From the NCBI RefSeq assembly GCF_008271365.1, contig NZ_CP043430.1, forward strand, positions 3,224,001 through 3,288,000: a stretch of 64,000 bases of DNA. The letters run 5' to 3'. The DNA is from Microbacterium sp. 1S1 (GTDB lineage: Bacteria > Actinomycetota > Actinomycetes > Actinomycetales > Microbacteriaceae). The position numbers and the translations under genes are program-made. The number at the start of each line of letters is the position of its first letter. Position 1 is the first letter of the stretch. The notes below the pieces were generated by a model. The model saw only the letters and a list, made by a program, of their open reading frames with translations. It was not told where the DNA came from and searched no databases. Positions 53,360-62,036 of this stretch are shown here, in pieces.

Positions 53360-54364
53360 GTGAACAAGCCTCGTCTCTACTCCGGAATGCAGCCCTCCGC
53401 CGACTCCCTCCAGATCGGCAACTACATCGGCGCGCTCCTGCAGTGGCGAGACCTCCAGAGCTCCTACGACGCCTTCTTCTCGGTCGTCGATCTCCACGCG
53501 CTCACGGTCGCCCAGAACCCGGACGAGCTGCGCGAGAAGACCCGCCGCACCGCGGCCCAGTACATCGCCGCGGGCATCGAGCCTTCGCAGTCCACGCTCT
53601 ACGTGCAGTCGCACGTCCGCGCGCACGCGGAGCTCGCGTGGATCCTCAGCACCATCACCGGCTTCGGCGAAGCAGGACGGATGACCCAGTTCAAGGACAA
53701 GTCCGCCCGCTACGGCACCGATGCCACGAGCGTGGGGCTCTTCACCTACCCGGTGCTGATGGCCGCCGACATCCTCCTGTACCAGACCGACGTCGTGCCG
53801 GTCGGCGACGATCAGAAGCAGCACGTCGAGCTCACGCGCGACCTCGCAGAGCGCTTCAACTCCCGCTTCGGCGAGACGTTCACCGTGCCCGTGCCGGTCA
53901 TCCAGAAGGAGACCGCGCGCATCTACGACCTGCAGAACCCGACGGCGAAGATGTCGAAGTCGGCCGAGAGTGACGCGGGCGTGCTGTGGATGCTCGACGA
54001 CCCCGCGAAGTCGGCGAAGAAGATCATGCGAGCGGTGACCGACAACGAGGGCTCGGTGCGCTTCGACCGCGAGAACAAGCCCGGGGTCTCGAACCTCCTC
54101 ACCATCTACGCGGCGTTGACCGGGCGTCAGATCCCCGCGATCGAGGACGAGTACGCCGGCCGCGGCTACGGAGACTTCAAGAAGGGCCTCGCGGAGGTCG
54201 TCGTGGCGGAGTTCGACCCGGTACGGACCCGTGCCCTCGAACTCCTCGACGATCCCGCGGAGCTGGATCGGATCCTCGCGGAGAACGCCGCCCGCGCCGA
54301 CGCCGTCGCCGACCGGACCCTGTCGGACGTGTACGACCGCGTCGGGCTGCTGCGCCGGGTGTGA
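53360..54364 (+). CDS. trpS: Tryptophan-tRNA ligase
   Basis: 334 residues, class I aminoacyl-tRNA synthetase charging tRNA-Trp. N-terminal [22 protein letters not shown] (HIGH-like motif GNYIG), [20 protein letters not shown] for tryptophan binding, and [13 protein letters not shown] with the KMSKS loop. The leaderless GTG start agrees with the usual N-terminus. Confidence 0.97.
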   Translation: MNKPRLYSGMQPSADSLQIGNYIGALLQWRDLQSSYDAFFSVVDLHALTVAQNPDELREKTRRTAAQYIAAGIEPSQSTLYVQSHVRAHAELAWILSTITGFGEAGRMTQFKDKSARYGTDATSVGLFTYPVLMAADILLYQTDVVPVGDDQKQHVELTRDLAERFNSRFGETFTVPVPVIQKETARIYDLQNPTAKMSKSAESDAGVLWMLDDPAKSAKKIMRAVTDNEGSVRFDRENKPGVSNLLTIYAALTGRQIPAIEDEYAGRGYGDFKKGLAEVVVAEFDPVRTRALELLDDPAELDRILAENAARADAVADRTLSDVYDRVGLLRRV

Positions 54365-54378
54365 GCCGCGGCCGCCCC

Positions 54379-54384
54379 TAGGAT
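54379..54384 (+). promoter_or_regulatory. -10 box of the Pro-rich membrane protein gene (leaderless)
   Basis: TAGGAT, six bases before the GTG at 54391, 14 bases past the trpS stop. Confidence 0.45.
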
Positions 54385-54390
54385 GACATC

Positions 54391-55032
54391 GTGACCGATC
54401 CGCAGCTGCCCCCGCCGCCCGGCGCCGCGCCTGCCGTCCCTCCGACGGCCTCGATCCCGCAGGAGTCGGCGCCCGGAGCGGTCCCGCCGCCCGCGTATCC
54501 GTCGGCACCCCCTGCCGCGCCGACACCGTACCCACCCGCCGGTGGATACGGACAGCCGACGCCCCCTGCCGCACCTCCGGGGGCGTACCAGGTGCCTGTG
54601 GGCGGCTACGCGACACCGTCCGGCACGTACACCGCACCGGACGCCGCGCCGAAGCCCTCGAGCTTCCTCGGTCTGCTCGCCCTCGGCCTCTCGATCCTCG
54701 CGGCCGTCGTCGTGCCGATCATCGGCGGGGTCAGCGCCTTCGAGATCGGCCAGCGGATCCCGCAGGGCATCAGCAGCTCCACGGGCGACCTCGGGTTCCT
54801 GTCCCCCGCGCGTGACCAGGTGCTGTGGGCGGAGCTGTCGTTCTGGGCCGGGACGGTCCTCGGTATCGCCGCCATCGTGCTCGGCATCATCGCCATCCGC
54901 AAGCGACAGGGGCGCGGGGCGGGGATCGCCGCCCTCGTGGTCGCCGTGCTCGGCGCAGTCATCTTCGTCGTCGCCGTGTTCACGGCTTTCGCCATCGGCG
55001 GGGCGGCCGGATACGCCAGCTTCACCGCCTGA
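54391..55032 (+). CDS. Proline-rich N-terminus membrane protein, DUF4190-like
   Basis: 213 residues. Residues 1-85 are Pro/Ala/Tyr-rich and disordered (many PPxP and GGY elements), then three hydrophobic segments: FLGLLALGLSILAAVVVPII, FWAGTVLGIAAIVLGIIAIR and IAALVVAVLGAVIFVVAVF with the short basic turn RKRQGRGAG between the last two. That GIxAIRKRQGRGxGIAAL pattern is typical of DUF4190 proteins. Function unknown. Confidence 0.8.
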   Translation: MTDPQLPPPPGAAPAVPPTASIPQESAPGAVPPPAYPSAPPAAPTPYPPAGGYGQPTPPAAPPGAYQVPVGGYATPSGTYTAPDAAPKPSSFLGLLALGLSILAAVVVPIIGGVSAFEIGQRIPQGISSSTGDLGFLSPARDQVLWAELSFWAGTVLGIAAIVLGIIAIRKRQGRGAGIAALVVAVLGAVIFVVAVFTAFAIGGAAGYASFTA

Positions 55033-55053
55033 GGCCCGCCGCAGGAGGCAGAC

Positions 55054-55635
55054 TCAGCGCGGCGCGTGGTGCTTCTGCTGCGCCGCGAGCAACCCTTCGT
55101 CGACGAGGAGCTCGACGGCATCGGCCGCGTCGCCCACGAGGAGGGGCAGGTTCGCGCGCTCGTCCTTGCCGAACGGGGAGAGCACCCAGTCCGCGGGATC
55201 CTGCCGGCCCACCGGCCGGCCGATGCCGACGCGCACCCGGGGAAAGTCCGGGCTCGTGAGCGCCCTCGCGATGTCGCGGACGCCGTTGTGGCCTCCGTGG
55301 CCTCCCCCGGTCTTCAGCTTGACCGTGTCGAACGGGATGTCGAGCTCATCGTGCACGACGATCACGTGGTCGAGCGGGACGGAGTAGAACCGGGCGAGGG
55401 CGGCGACGGGCGTGCCCGAGACGTTCATGAACGTGTTCGGCTTCGCGAGGACGAGCTTATCTGCGCCGGGACGCAGCCAGGTCTCGACGACCCGCGCACC
55501 GCCTTTGTGCTCCCGGAAGCTCTCGCCCCGCCGCGTGGCGAGCTCGTCGACGACCATCTGGCCGATGTTGTGGCGGGTCGCCTCGTAGCGGGGTCCCGGG
55601 TTGCCGAGACCGACCACGAGCCAGGTCGCTGCCAT
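55054..55635 (-). CDS. pth: Peptidyl-tRNA hydrolase
   Basis: 193 residues. Frees peptidyl-tRNA dropped from ribosomes. [27 protein letters not shown] contains the catalytic His (HNIG), [10 protein letters not shown] the conserved Asn, [29 protein letters not shown] the catalytic Asp, and [17 protein letters not shown] the end of the core. Ribosome binding site GAGAGGACGAGGA. Follows rplY on the same strand, as in most actinobacteria, but with the hairpin 55680-55714 between them and a possible own -10 (TATCCT, 55672-55677). Confidence 0.96.
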   Translation of the reverse strand: MAATWLVVGLGNPGPRYEATRHNIGQMVVDELATRRGESFREHKGGARVVETWLRPGADKLVLAKPNTFMNVSGTPVAALARFYSVPLDHVIVVHDELDIPFDTVKLKTGGGHGGHNGVRDIARALTSPDFPRVRVGIGRPVGRQDPADWVLSPFGKDERANLPLLVGDAADAVELLVDEGLLAAQQKHHAPR

Positions 55636-55679
55636 TCCTCGTCCTCTCTCGCCGGGGCCGTCGCCTCGGTCAGGATACG

Positions 55680-55714
55680 ACGGAGGGGACGCGATCGGAT
55701 CGCGTCCCCTCCGT
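55680..55714. terminator. Hairpin between rplY and pth
   Basis: Perfect 17-bp arms around a single central base. It lies after the rplY stop on the minus strand and should end or strongly reduce read-through into pth. Confidence 0.75.
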
Positions 55715-55731
55715 GATGAAGCAGGCGGAGA

Positions 55732-56352
55732 TCACTCCGCGGCGGCCTCCTCGGACGCCTCGGCGGACTCGCCTTCGGCGGACTCGCCCTCGGCCTCCTC
55801 GTCCTCGACCGCAGCGGCCGGGACGGAGATGGCGACCACGAGGACCTCACCGTCGGTGAGCAGCGTCGAGCCCTTCGGCAGCGTGACGTCGGCGGCGGTG
55901 ATGTGCGCGCCCTCCTCGAGACCCTCGACCGAGACCTCGATGTTCTCGGGGATGTGCGTGGCCTCGGCCTCGACCTGGATGGTCGTGGCGTCGAGGTTGA
56001 CGATGGTGCCGGGGGCCGGCTCACCGGTCACGACGACGGGCACGTCGATGGCGACCTTCTCGCCCTTCTTCACGACCAGGAGGTCGATGTGCTCGACGAT
56101 CTGGTGCACCGGGTCCTTCTGCACGTCCTTGACGAGCGCGAGCTGGGAGGTGCCCTCGATGTCGAGGTCGAGCAGCGCGTTGGCGCGGCGGATGATCAGC
56201 GAGACCTGGTGGCCGGGCAGCGCGACGTGCACGGGCTCGGTGCCGTGGCCGTAGATGACCGCGGGGATCTTGCCGGCGGCGCGCAGGCGACGGGCGAAGC
56301 CCTTGCCGAAGCTGCTGCGCAGCTCGGCGTGGACCGTGGTGTCTTCAGACAT
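55732..56352 (-). CDS. rplY: 50S ribosomal protein L25/general stress protein Ctc
   Basis: 206 residues, the long CTC type. N-terminal 5S-rRNA-binding domain (ELRSSFGKGFARRLRAAGKIPAVIYGHG, VKDVQKDPVHQIVEHIDLLVV), then the C-terminal beta domain (PVVVTGEPAPGTIVNLDATT) and a highly acidic Glu/Ala/Ser tail (EDEEAEGESAEGESAEASEE). Strong ribosome binding site AAGGAG. Confidence 0.95.
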   Translation of the reverse strand: MSEDTTVHAELRSSFGKGFARRLRAAGKIPAVIYGHGTEPVHVALPGHQVSLIIRRANALLDLDIEGTSQLALVKDVQKDPVHQIVEHIDLLVVKKGEKVAIDVPVVVTGEPAPGTIVNLDATTIQVEAEATHIPENIEVSVEGLEEGAHITAADVTLPKGSTLLTDGEVLVVAISVPAAAVEDEEAEGESAEGESAEASEEAAAE

Positions 56353-56530
56353 GGGGTTCTCCTTCGGGCACGCAGCGAAGGCGCCGCGCGGTGGTCTTGG
56401 AATTGTGGACTCGAACGCGGACGCGTGAGGAAAGCCACCGGGCTTGCTTCGCCGCGTCGATCACGGACGTCCGCGCACGCGCAGAAGCGTCCCTCGCCGA
56501 GGTACGCCTCCATGGTACCGGATCACCCGA

Positions 56531-56536
56531 TAGGCT
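56531..56536 (+). promoter_or_regulatory. Candidate -10 box of the 41-residue membrane peptide gene
   Basis: TAGGCT, with a leader of about 35 bases that includes a GGAG ribosome binding site before the ATG at 56577. The rest of the 224 bases between rplY and this gene shows no further gene. Confidence 0.35.
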
Positions 56537-56576
56537 GAAGACACCGGTCCCCTCTGCAGAAACTCGGAGTACCCCC

Positions 56577-56702
56577 ATGCTCGACGGCGCCTTCCTCTCC
56601 CACGTCATCCTCTGGCTGATCGGCGCCATGTCCGTGTGCGCGGCCGTCGCCACGGGCGCCGCGCTGTTCTCCCTCGGTCGCTCGGGCTACCGCAAGGACT
56701 GA
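56577..56702 (+). CDS. Small single-pass membrane protein
   Basis: 41 residues: short N-terminus, one long hydrophobic segment (VILWLIGAMSVCAAVATGAA) and a basic end (RSGYRKD), so N-out/C-in is likely. GGAG lies eight bases before the ATG. Its last 16 bases overlap the end of the gluconokinase gene on the other strand. Not a known family to me; support is the start signals, hydrophobicity and its place in an otherwise empty gap. Confidence 0.6.
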   Translation: MLDGAFLSHVILWLIGAMSVCAAVATGAALFSLGRSGYRKD

Positions 56703-57211
56703 GGCGTCCCCGGTGTTCCTGCCGCCGCGGTGAGCGCGTGCTGAATGGCCGCCACCTCCTGCGCCAGCGAGAGGGACGCCTCGACGCGGATCCCCCGCTC
56801 GTCGGGAGCCAGGGGCTCCAGCGCCTCCAGTTGCGAGTCCATGAGCGTCGCCGGCATGAAGTGATCGGCGCGTCCGCCTAGTCGCCGGGCGAGCGTGTCT
56901 CTGTCCAGCACGAGCTCAGCGAAGGTGGCGTCGGGAGCCTCCTTCCGGATCGCGTCCCGATAGCGCCTTCGGAGCGCGGAGCAGGCGACGACGATCCGCC
57001 CCTCCCCGGCCAGGGTACGGCCGACCACTCGCAACCACGGCATCCGGTCCGCGTCGTCGAGAGGGATCCCCGCCGCCATCTTCTCCACGTTGGTCAGCGG
57101 ATGCAGGTCGTCCCCGTCCACGAAGCGGGCACCGAGCGCCTCCGCCAGTGCCGCGCCCACCGTCGACTTGCCGGAGCCGCTCGGCCCCATCACGACGACG
57201 CGCTCGCTCAT
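56687..57211 (-). CDS. Gluconokinase
   Basis: 174 residues, thermoresistant/GntK type P-loop kinase: VVVMGPSGSGKSTVGAALAEAL (Walker A), FVDGDDLHPLTNVEKMAAGIPL and DRMPWLRVVGRTL. Makes 6-phosphogluconate, the substrate of Gnd encoded 1.2 kb away. The open frame extends upstream, but homologues start at MSERVVVMGPSG (57211). Seventeen bases after the hydroxyacid dehydrogenase gene, likely one transcript. Confidence 0.93.
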   Translation of the reverse strand: MSERVVVMGPSGSGKSTVGAALAEALGARFVDGDDLHPLTNVEKMAAGIPLDDADRMPWLRVVGRTLAGEGRIVVACSALRRRYRDAIRKEAPDATFAELVLDRDTLARRLGGRADHFMPATLMDSQLEALEPLAPDERGIRVEASLSLAQEVAAIQHALTAAAGTPGTPQSLR

Positions 57212-57228
57212 GCCCACTGCATCCCGTC

Positions 57229-58287
57229 TCAGTAGAACTCGACCGTGTCGACCACCGCACGCAGCTCCCGCCCGTCGAGCAGCCGGGTCGCGTTGTCGGC
57301 GAACCTCCGCGCGATGCGCTCCTCCTCCTTCGAGCTGAGCGCCGCCGTGTGCGGGCTCACAAGGACGCGGGTGTGCGTCCAGAGCGGCGAGTCGGCGGGC
57401 AGCGGCTCCTGCTCGAAGACGTCCAGCCCGGCGAAGCCGACACGGCCGTCGTCGAGCGCGGCGAGAAGCGCCGTCTCGTCGACGACGCTGCCGCGTCCGA
57501 CGTTGGTGAGGATGACCCCGGGCTTCACGGCGCGGAGGACCTCCTCGCCGATGAGATGCCTGGTCTGATCCGTGCCCGGCAGCGTGACGACGATCGCGTC
57601 GACCTCGCCCACCGCGTCCACGAGCTCGTCGAGCGCGATGAGACGGTCGACACCGTCGACCGCGCGGCCGGAGCGGCTGGTCCCCCATACCCGGGCACCG
57701 AGAGCATGGAAACGGCGAGCGCACTCCGCGCCGATGCCGCCGAGTCCGACGACGAGCACGGTCAGCTCGTCGACCTGGCGCATCTCCCAGCGGTCGGGCC
57801 AGGTGCGCTCCCGCTGGTCACCGAGCAGGCGCGGGAGGTCCTTCGCCCCGGCGAGCACCGCGAAGAGCGCGAACTCGGCCAGCGTTCCGCCGTGGACGCC
57901 CGCGCTGGTGGTGAAGACGATCCGGTCGAGGTCGGCGCGGTCGAGCCCCGCCGCCTTGACGGTGCTGCCGCCCCCGGCCGCCGTGGTCATGACCCACCGC
58001 AGTGCCGGGTTTGCGGACACCGTCCGCGCCAGCGCCCGGGGGTCGACGTCGGGGATACCGAAGAGCACATCGGCGGAGTCGACGAGATCGTCGAACGCGC
58101 GCTGCTGCTCCGGGGTCCGGCTGAAGTCCGGGTCCCCCGACCAGTCGGCAGGGCCGCGCATGGGGGGCACGAGCGCCGCATCGTGGACCACCTCGAGCCG
58201 CGGCTCGAGCTCTTCGATGAGCCCGCACAGTTCCTCCGCCAACGGCACCGCCACGACGGCGCGGACCTTCTTCTCGGACTCCGTCAC
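57229..58287 (-). CDS. D-2-hydroxyacid dehydrogenase family protein
   Basis: 352 residues, NAD(P)-dependent. NAD motif VLVVGLGGIGAECARRFHALGA, TSRSGRAVDG after the second beta strand, LPGTDQTRHLIGEEVL, NVGRGSVVDETALLAAL, the catalytic Glu region GLDVFEQEPLPADSPLW and catalytic His in VSPHTAALS. The preference for NADP is suggested by TSRSGR. Substrate may be a 2-ketoaldonate given its pairing with gluconokinase, but this is a guess. GTG start with GAAGGGAG upstream. Confidence 0.88.
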   Translation of the reverse strand: MTESEKKVRAVVAVPLAEELCGLIEELEPRLEVVHDAALVPPMRGPADWSGDPDFSRTPEQQRAFDDLVDSADVLFGIPDVDPRALARTVSANPALRWVMTTAAGGGSTVKAAGLDRADLDRIVFTTSAGVHGGTLAEFALFAVLAGAKDLPRLLGDQRERTWPDRWEMRQVDELTVLVVGLGGIGAECARRFHALGARVWGTSRSGRAVDGVDRLIALDELVDAVGEVDAIVVTLPGTDQTRHLIGEEVLRAVKPGVILTNVGRGSVVDETALLAALDDGRVGFAGLDVFEQEPLPADSPLWTHTRVLVSPHTAALSSKEEERIARRFADNATRLLDGRELRAVVDTVEFY

Positions 58288-58450
58288 GACCGACTCCCTT
58301 CAGCTCCCGTGCTCCCCTCAGCGTAGAGGTCTCGAGCGTCTCGGCCACCCGGCACCGCGGACGATGACGGGGTTGCGTCACGGGTGCGCCTCGATCGACC
58401 GCACAGCGATACGCTGAAGACAACCCTTCTTCACGATCGAGGAGCCTTCC

Positions 58451-59905
58451 GTGCCCGAAGCATCAGCGAACATCGGAGTCGTCGGACTCGCCGTCATGGG
58501 GTCGAACCTCGCCCGCAACCTCGCGAGCCGCGAGGGCAACACCGTGGCGATCTTCAACCGCAGCTACGAGAAGACGCAGACCCTCCTCGACGAGCATCCC
58601 GAGGCGGGCTTCATCCCGGCGAAGACCTACCAGGAATTCGCCGATTCGCTGCAGAAGCCGCGTACCGCGATCATCATGGTCAAGGCCGGTGCGCCGACCG
58701 ATGCCGTGATCGACTCCCTCGTCGAGGTCTTCGAGCCGGGCGACATCATCGTCGACGGCGGCAACGCCTACTTCCCGGACACCATCCGCCGCGAGAAGGC
58801 GGTGCGCGAGACCGGCATCAACTTCGTCGGCGCCGGCATCTCCGGCGGCGAGGAAGGCGCCCTGACCGGACCGTCGATCATGCCGGGCGGATCGGACGAG
58901 TCCTGGGTCACGCTCGGACCGATCCTGAAGTCCATCGCCGCCGTCGCCGAGGGCGAACCCTGCGTGACCCACGTCGGTCACGACGGCGCCGGCCACTTCG
59001 TCAAGATGGTGCACAACGGCATCGAGTACGCCGACATGCAGCTCATCGCCGAGGCCTACGACCTGATCCGCCGTGGCACCGGGAAGTCGCCCGCGGAGAT
59101 CGCCGAGATCTTCGCCGAGTGGAACCGCGGCGAGCTGGAGTCGTACCTGATCGAGATCACGGCCGAGGTGCTGCGCCAGGTCGACGCCGAGACCGGCAAG
59201 CCACTGGTCGACGTCATCCTCGACCAGGCCGGCGCCAAGGGCACCGGTGCCTGGACCGTGCAGACCGCTCTCTCGCTCGGCGTCCCCGTCTCCGGCATCG
59301 CCGAGGCGACGTTCGCCCGGTCCCTCTCCTCGCATCCCGAGCAGCGTGCGGTCGCCGCGGCGCTCCCCGGCCCGGACGAGGAGTTCACGGTCCCCGCCGA
59401 CGAGGTCGAGGCATTCGTCGAGGACGTGCGGCTGGCGCTCTACGCCTCCAAGATCGTCGCCTACTCGCAGGGCTTCGACGAGATCCGTGCCGGCGCCTCC
59501 GAGTACGGCTGGAACATCGACCTCGGCGCCATCTCGAAGATCTGGCGCGGCGGCTGCATCATCCGAGCGCAGTTCCTCAACCGGATCGCCGACGCCTACG
59601 CCGAGACCCCCGACCTGCCCGTGCTGATGACGGCGCCGTACTTCGCCGAGGCGCTCACCCGCGGCCAGGCCGCCTGGCGCCGCGTCGTGGTCACCGCCGG
59701 TCAGTCCGGTATTCCGGCGCCCGCGTTCTCGTCGTCGCTGTCGTACTACGACGGCATCCGCGCCGACCGTCTCCCGGCCGCACTCGTCCAGGGTCAGCGC
59801 GACTTCTTCGGCGCGCACACCTACAAGCGCATCGACAAGGAGGGCACCTTCCACACCCTGTGGTCCGGTGACCGCTCCGAGATCGAAGCCGAAGACACGC
59901 ACTGA
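58451..59905 (+). CDS. gnd: 6-phosphogluconate dehydrogenase, decarboxylating
   Basis: 484 residues. Oxidative pentose phosphate pathway, 6-phosphogluconate to ribulose 5-phosphate with NADP. IGVVGLAVMGSNLARNLASR (coenzyme), IIVDGGNAYFPDTIRREK, the substrate signature GISGGEEGALTGPSIMPGG, catalytic Lys/His in HFVKMVHNGIEYADMQLI, and the C-terminal dimer tail DFFGAHTYKRIDKEGTFHTL. GTG start with GAGGAG; a TACGCT box (58410-58415) upstream suggests a short leader. Confidence 0.96.
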   Translation: MPEASANIGVVGLAVMGSNLARNLASREGNTVAIFNRSYEKTQTLLDEHPEAGFIPAKTYQEFADSLQKPRTAIIMVKAGAPTDAVIDSLVEVFEPGDIIVDGGNAYFPDTIRREKAVRETGINFVGAGISGGEEGALTGPSIMPGGSDESWVTLGPILKSIAAVAEGEPCVTHVGHDGAGHFVKMVHNGIEYADMQLIAEAYDLIRRGTGKSPAEIAEIFAEWNRGELESYLIEITAEVLRQVDAETGKPLVDVILDQAGAKGTGAWTVQTALSLGVPVSGIAEATFARSLSSHPEQRAVAAALPGPDEEFTVPADEVEAFVEDVRLALYASKIVAYSQGFDEIRAGASEYGWNIDLGAISKIWRGGCIIRAQFLNRIADAYAETPDLPVLMTAPYFAEALTRGQAAWRRVVVTAGQSGIPAPAFSSSLSYYDGIRADRLPAALVQGQRDFFGAHTYKRIDKEGTFHTLWSGDRSEIEAEDTH

Positions 59906-59917
59906 CCTCGGGTCTTC

Positions 59918-59951
59918 GAAGGGCCGGACACCGCACGGTGTCCGGCCCTTC
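59918..59951. terminator. Bidirectional terminator between gnd and the FAD oxidoreductase gene
   Basis: Perfect 15-bp stem (59918-59932 with 59937-59951) with a GCAC loop, 12 bases after gnd and 5 bases after the convergent gene. Confidence 0.8.
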
Positions 59952-59956
59952 TCGCG

Positions 59957-61204
59957 TCAGACGGCGATGTTGTGGTTCCGACGGAAGGCGTTGCGCGGAT
60001 CCCACTGCGCCTTCAGCGCGCGCAGCCGCTCGTAGGCCGCCTCGTCGTACATGTCCGGCACCGTGTCCGGGCGCTCGGCATCGACGAAGTTGCTGTACTC
60101 GGCGAGGCGCCCCGCGACGATGCGCTCGGCGTCGCTCGCCGCCTTCGCACGCGCCGCGTCGTCGAGCATGCCCGGAACGTCGAACGCTCCCGCCATCACG
60201 AACCAGGTCGCGGAGCGCGCGGGGAACGCGGTCTCCTCCTGCGCGACGTCGCCGAAAGCCCCGCCGAGCGAACGCAGGAAGATCACCGAGGCCGGGAAGT
60301 CGCGCCGAAACGCGATGAGGCGATCGATGAGCTCGTCGTCGAGGTCGGCCACGAGGCCGTTGCCACCGATGAACCCGGGAGGCGCTGGCGCGTCTCCCTC
60401 CGGCTGCGGCATCTCCATCAGGATGTCTCGATACGCGGGCTCCGTGATCGTGGTCGTCACGCCGTCGAGAGCGGAGATCGGGGCGAGCTCGACGCGCAGT
60501 GCCTCGGGGTCCGGCGCCGCCCACACCGCGGTCAGACGGGCACCCGCCGGTGCACTCGGGTCCATGGGCGGCACGTCCATGTAGGTGACCGTGAGTTCCC
60601 GCGGGGCATCGCGGAGGAGCTCCCGCACGGTGCGGAGCACCGCCGTGGCATCGCCGTCGACGACGGCTTCGGCGAGCGCGATGCCGGGCAGGCGGTGGGC
60701 CTCGAAGTCGAACCGGGTGACGACGCCGAAGTTGCCGCCGCCGCCGCGCAGCGCCCAGAACAGCTCGGGATGCTGCGTGGCGGACACCTCGACGACCTCT
60801 CCCGACGCGGTCACGACCTGGGCACCGACGAGCTGATCCGCGGCGAGACCCCAGGCCCGCACCATCCAGCCGATGCCCCCGCCGAGGGTGAGACCGCCGA
60901 CGCCCACGCTCGCCGTGTCGCCGGAGCTGAGCGCGAGACCATGAGCGGCGAGGGTTCTCGCGACGTCACCCCACACCGCGCCGCCGCCGATACGCACGGT
61001 GGTGTCATCGACCTCGATCGACGAGAGCTCCCCGAGTTCGAGCCGCAGACCGGGAGCGGGGGCGTGCGACCAGGGGCCGTGACCGCCGGAGACGACGGTC
61101 AGGGGGACCGCCTCCTGTGCGGCGGCGCGGACAAGCGCAGCGACCTCGGAGACGGTGGAGGGACGGTGGACGGAGGGTTGTGCGGATTCGACGTTGTCGA
61201 CCAT
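59957..61204 (-). CDS. FAD-binding oxidoreductase (BBE/PCMH family)
   Basis: 415 residues. N-terminal FAD domain with VVSGGHGPWSHA, whose histidine is the usual covalent flavin attachment site, SSGDTASVGVGGLTLGGGIG, GLAADQLVGAQVVTASGEVV and LFWALRGGGGNFGVVTRFDF. Substrate domain in the middle, and a berberine-bridge C-terminus KAQWDPRNAFRRNHNIAV. The second cysteine linkage of bicovalent members is not evident. Oxidises an alcohol or sugar-like substrate; which one is unknown. Leaderless start at 61204. Confidence 0.9.
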   Translation of the reverse strand: MVDNVESAQPSVHRPSTVSEVAALVRAAAQEAVPLTVVSGGHGPWSHAPAPGLRLELGELSSIEVDDTTVRIGGGAVWGDVARTLAAHGLALSSGDTASVGVGGLTLGGGIGWMVRAWGLAADQLVGAQVVTASGEVVEVSATQHPELFWALRGGGGNFGVVTRFDFEAHRLPGIALAEAVVDGDATAVLRTVRELLRDAPRELTVTYMDVPPMDPSAPAGARLTAVWAAPDPEALRVELAPISALDGVTTTITEPAYRDILMEMPQPEGDAPAPPGFIGGNGLVADLDDELIDRLIAFRRDFPASVIFLRSLGGAFGDVAQEETAFPARSATWFVMAGAFDVPGMLDDAARAKAASDAERIVAGRLAEYSNFVDAERPDTVPDMYDEAAYERLRALKAQWDPRNAFRRNHNIAV

Positions 61205-61210
61205 GAGCAC

Positions 61211-61216
61211 ACGGTA
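61211..61216 (-). promoter_or_regulatory. -10 box of the FAD oxidoreductase gene (leaderless)
   Basis: Minus-strand TACCGT, six bases before the ATG at 61204; it fixes the start within a longer open frame. Confidence 0.45.
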
Positions 61217-61244
61217 GACCCCGACTCGGACATTGGGGAGCCCC

Positions 61245-61257
61245 GTTCTCAGAGAAC
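61245..61257. promoter_or_regulatory. Palindrome in the oxidoreductase/OmpR-regulator intergenic region
   Basis: GTTCTC-A-GAGAAC, perfect 6-1-6, followed at 61259, 61271 and 61282 by three CATAG pentamers at near-helical spacing. It may be the binding site of the response regulator encoded downstream or of another factor controlling both genes. Confidence 0.4.
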
Positions 61258-61307
61258 GCATAGCGCGTTCCATAGAAATCACATAGGAGATTCCGCAGAA
61301 TGGAGTC

Positions 61308-62036
61308 ATGACCAGCGACCTGCCCGAACTGCGCCGCCCGGACGGCTCCCCTCTGCGCATCCTCGCCGTGGACGACGAGCAGATGCTCACCGACCTGCTC
61401 GCCATGGCCCTGCGCATGGAGGGCTGGGAGGTGCGCACCGCTTCCTCCGGCCTCGAGGCGATCCAGGTCGCGAAGGAGTTCGAGCCCGATGCCCTCGTGC
61501 TCGACATCATGATGCCGGACCTCGACGGGATGGCCGTGCTCAAGCGCCTCCGCGACGCCGGCAACCTCGTTCCCGTCCTCTTCCTCACCGCGAAGGATGC
61601 GGTGGGCGACCGGGTCGCCGGGCTCACCGCCGGCGGCGACGACTATGTGACCAAGCCGTTCAGCCTGGAGGAGGTCATCGCCCGTCTGCGCGCGATCATC
61701 CGGCGCACCGGGCACGCCAGCGCCGACGACGGGCAGTCGATCCTCCGTGTCGCCGACCTCACGCTCAACGAGGACAGCCATGAGGTCGTCCGCGACGGCG
61801 TGGAGATCGAACTGACCGCGACCGAGTTCGAGCTGCTGCGCTATCTCATGCGCAACGAACGCCGGGTGCTGTCGAAGGCGCAGATCCTCGACAGGGTCTG
61901 GAGCTACGACTTCGGCGGCAAGTCGTCCGTCGTCGAGCTCTACATCTCGTACCTCCGCAAGAAGATCGACGCCGGCCGCACTCCTCTCCTGCACACCGTG
62001 CGCGGCGTCGGCTACATGATCAAGGCCCCGCAGTGA
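61308..62036 (+). CDS. Response regulator, OmpR/PhoB family
   Basis: 242 residues: receiver with acidic pocket ILAVDDEQML, phospho-acceptor in LVLDIMMPDLDG, conserved FLTAKD; then a winged-helix DNA-binding domain (ELTATEFELLRYLMRNERRVLSKAQILDRVW, SYLRKKIDAGRTPLLHTVRGVGYM). Start with GGAG six bases upstream. Overlaps the kinase gene by four bases and forms a pair with it. Confidence 0.95.
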   Translation: MTSDLPELRRPDGSPLRILAVDDEQMLTDLLAMALRMEGWEVRTASSGLEAIQVAKEFEPDALVLDIMMPDLDGMAVLKRLRDAGNLVPVLFLTAKDAVGDRVAGLTAGGDDYVTKPFSLEEVIARLRAIIRRTGHASADDGQSILRVADLTLNEDSHEVVRDGVEIELTATEFELLRYLMRNERRVLSKAQILDRVWSYDFGGKSSVVELYISYLRKKIDAGRTPLLHTVRGVGYMIKAPQ

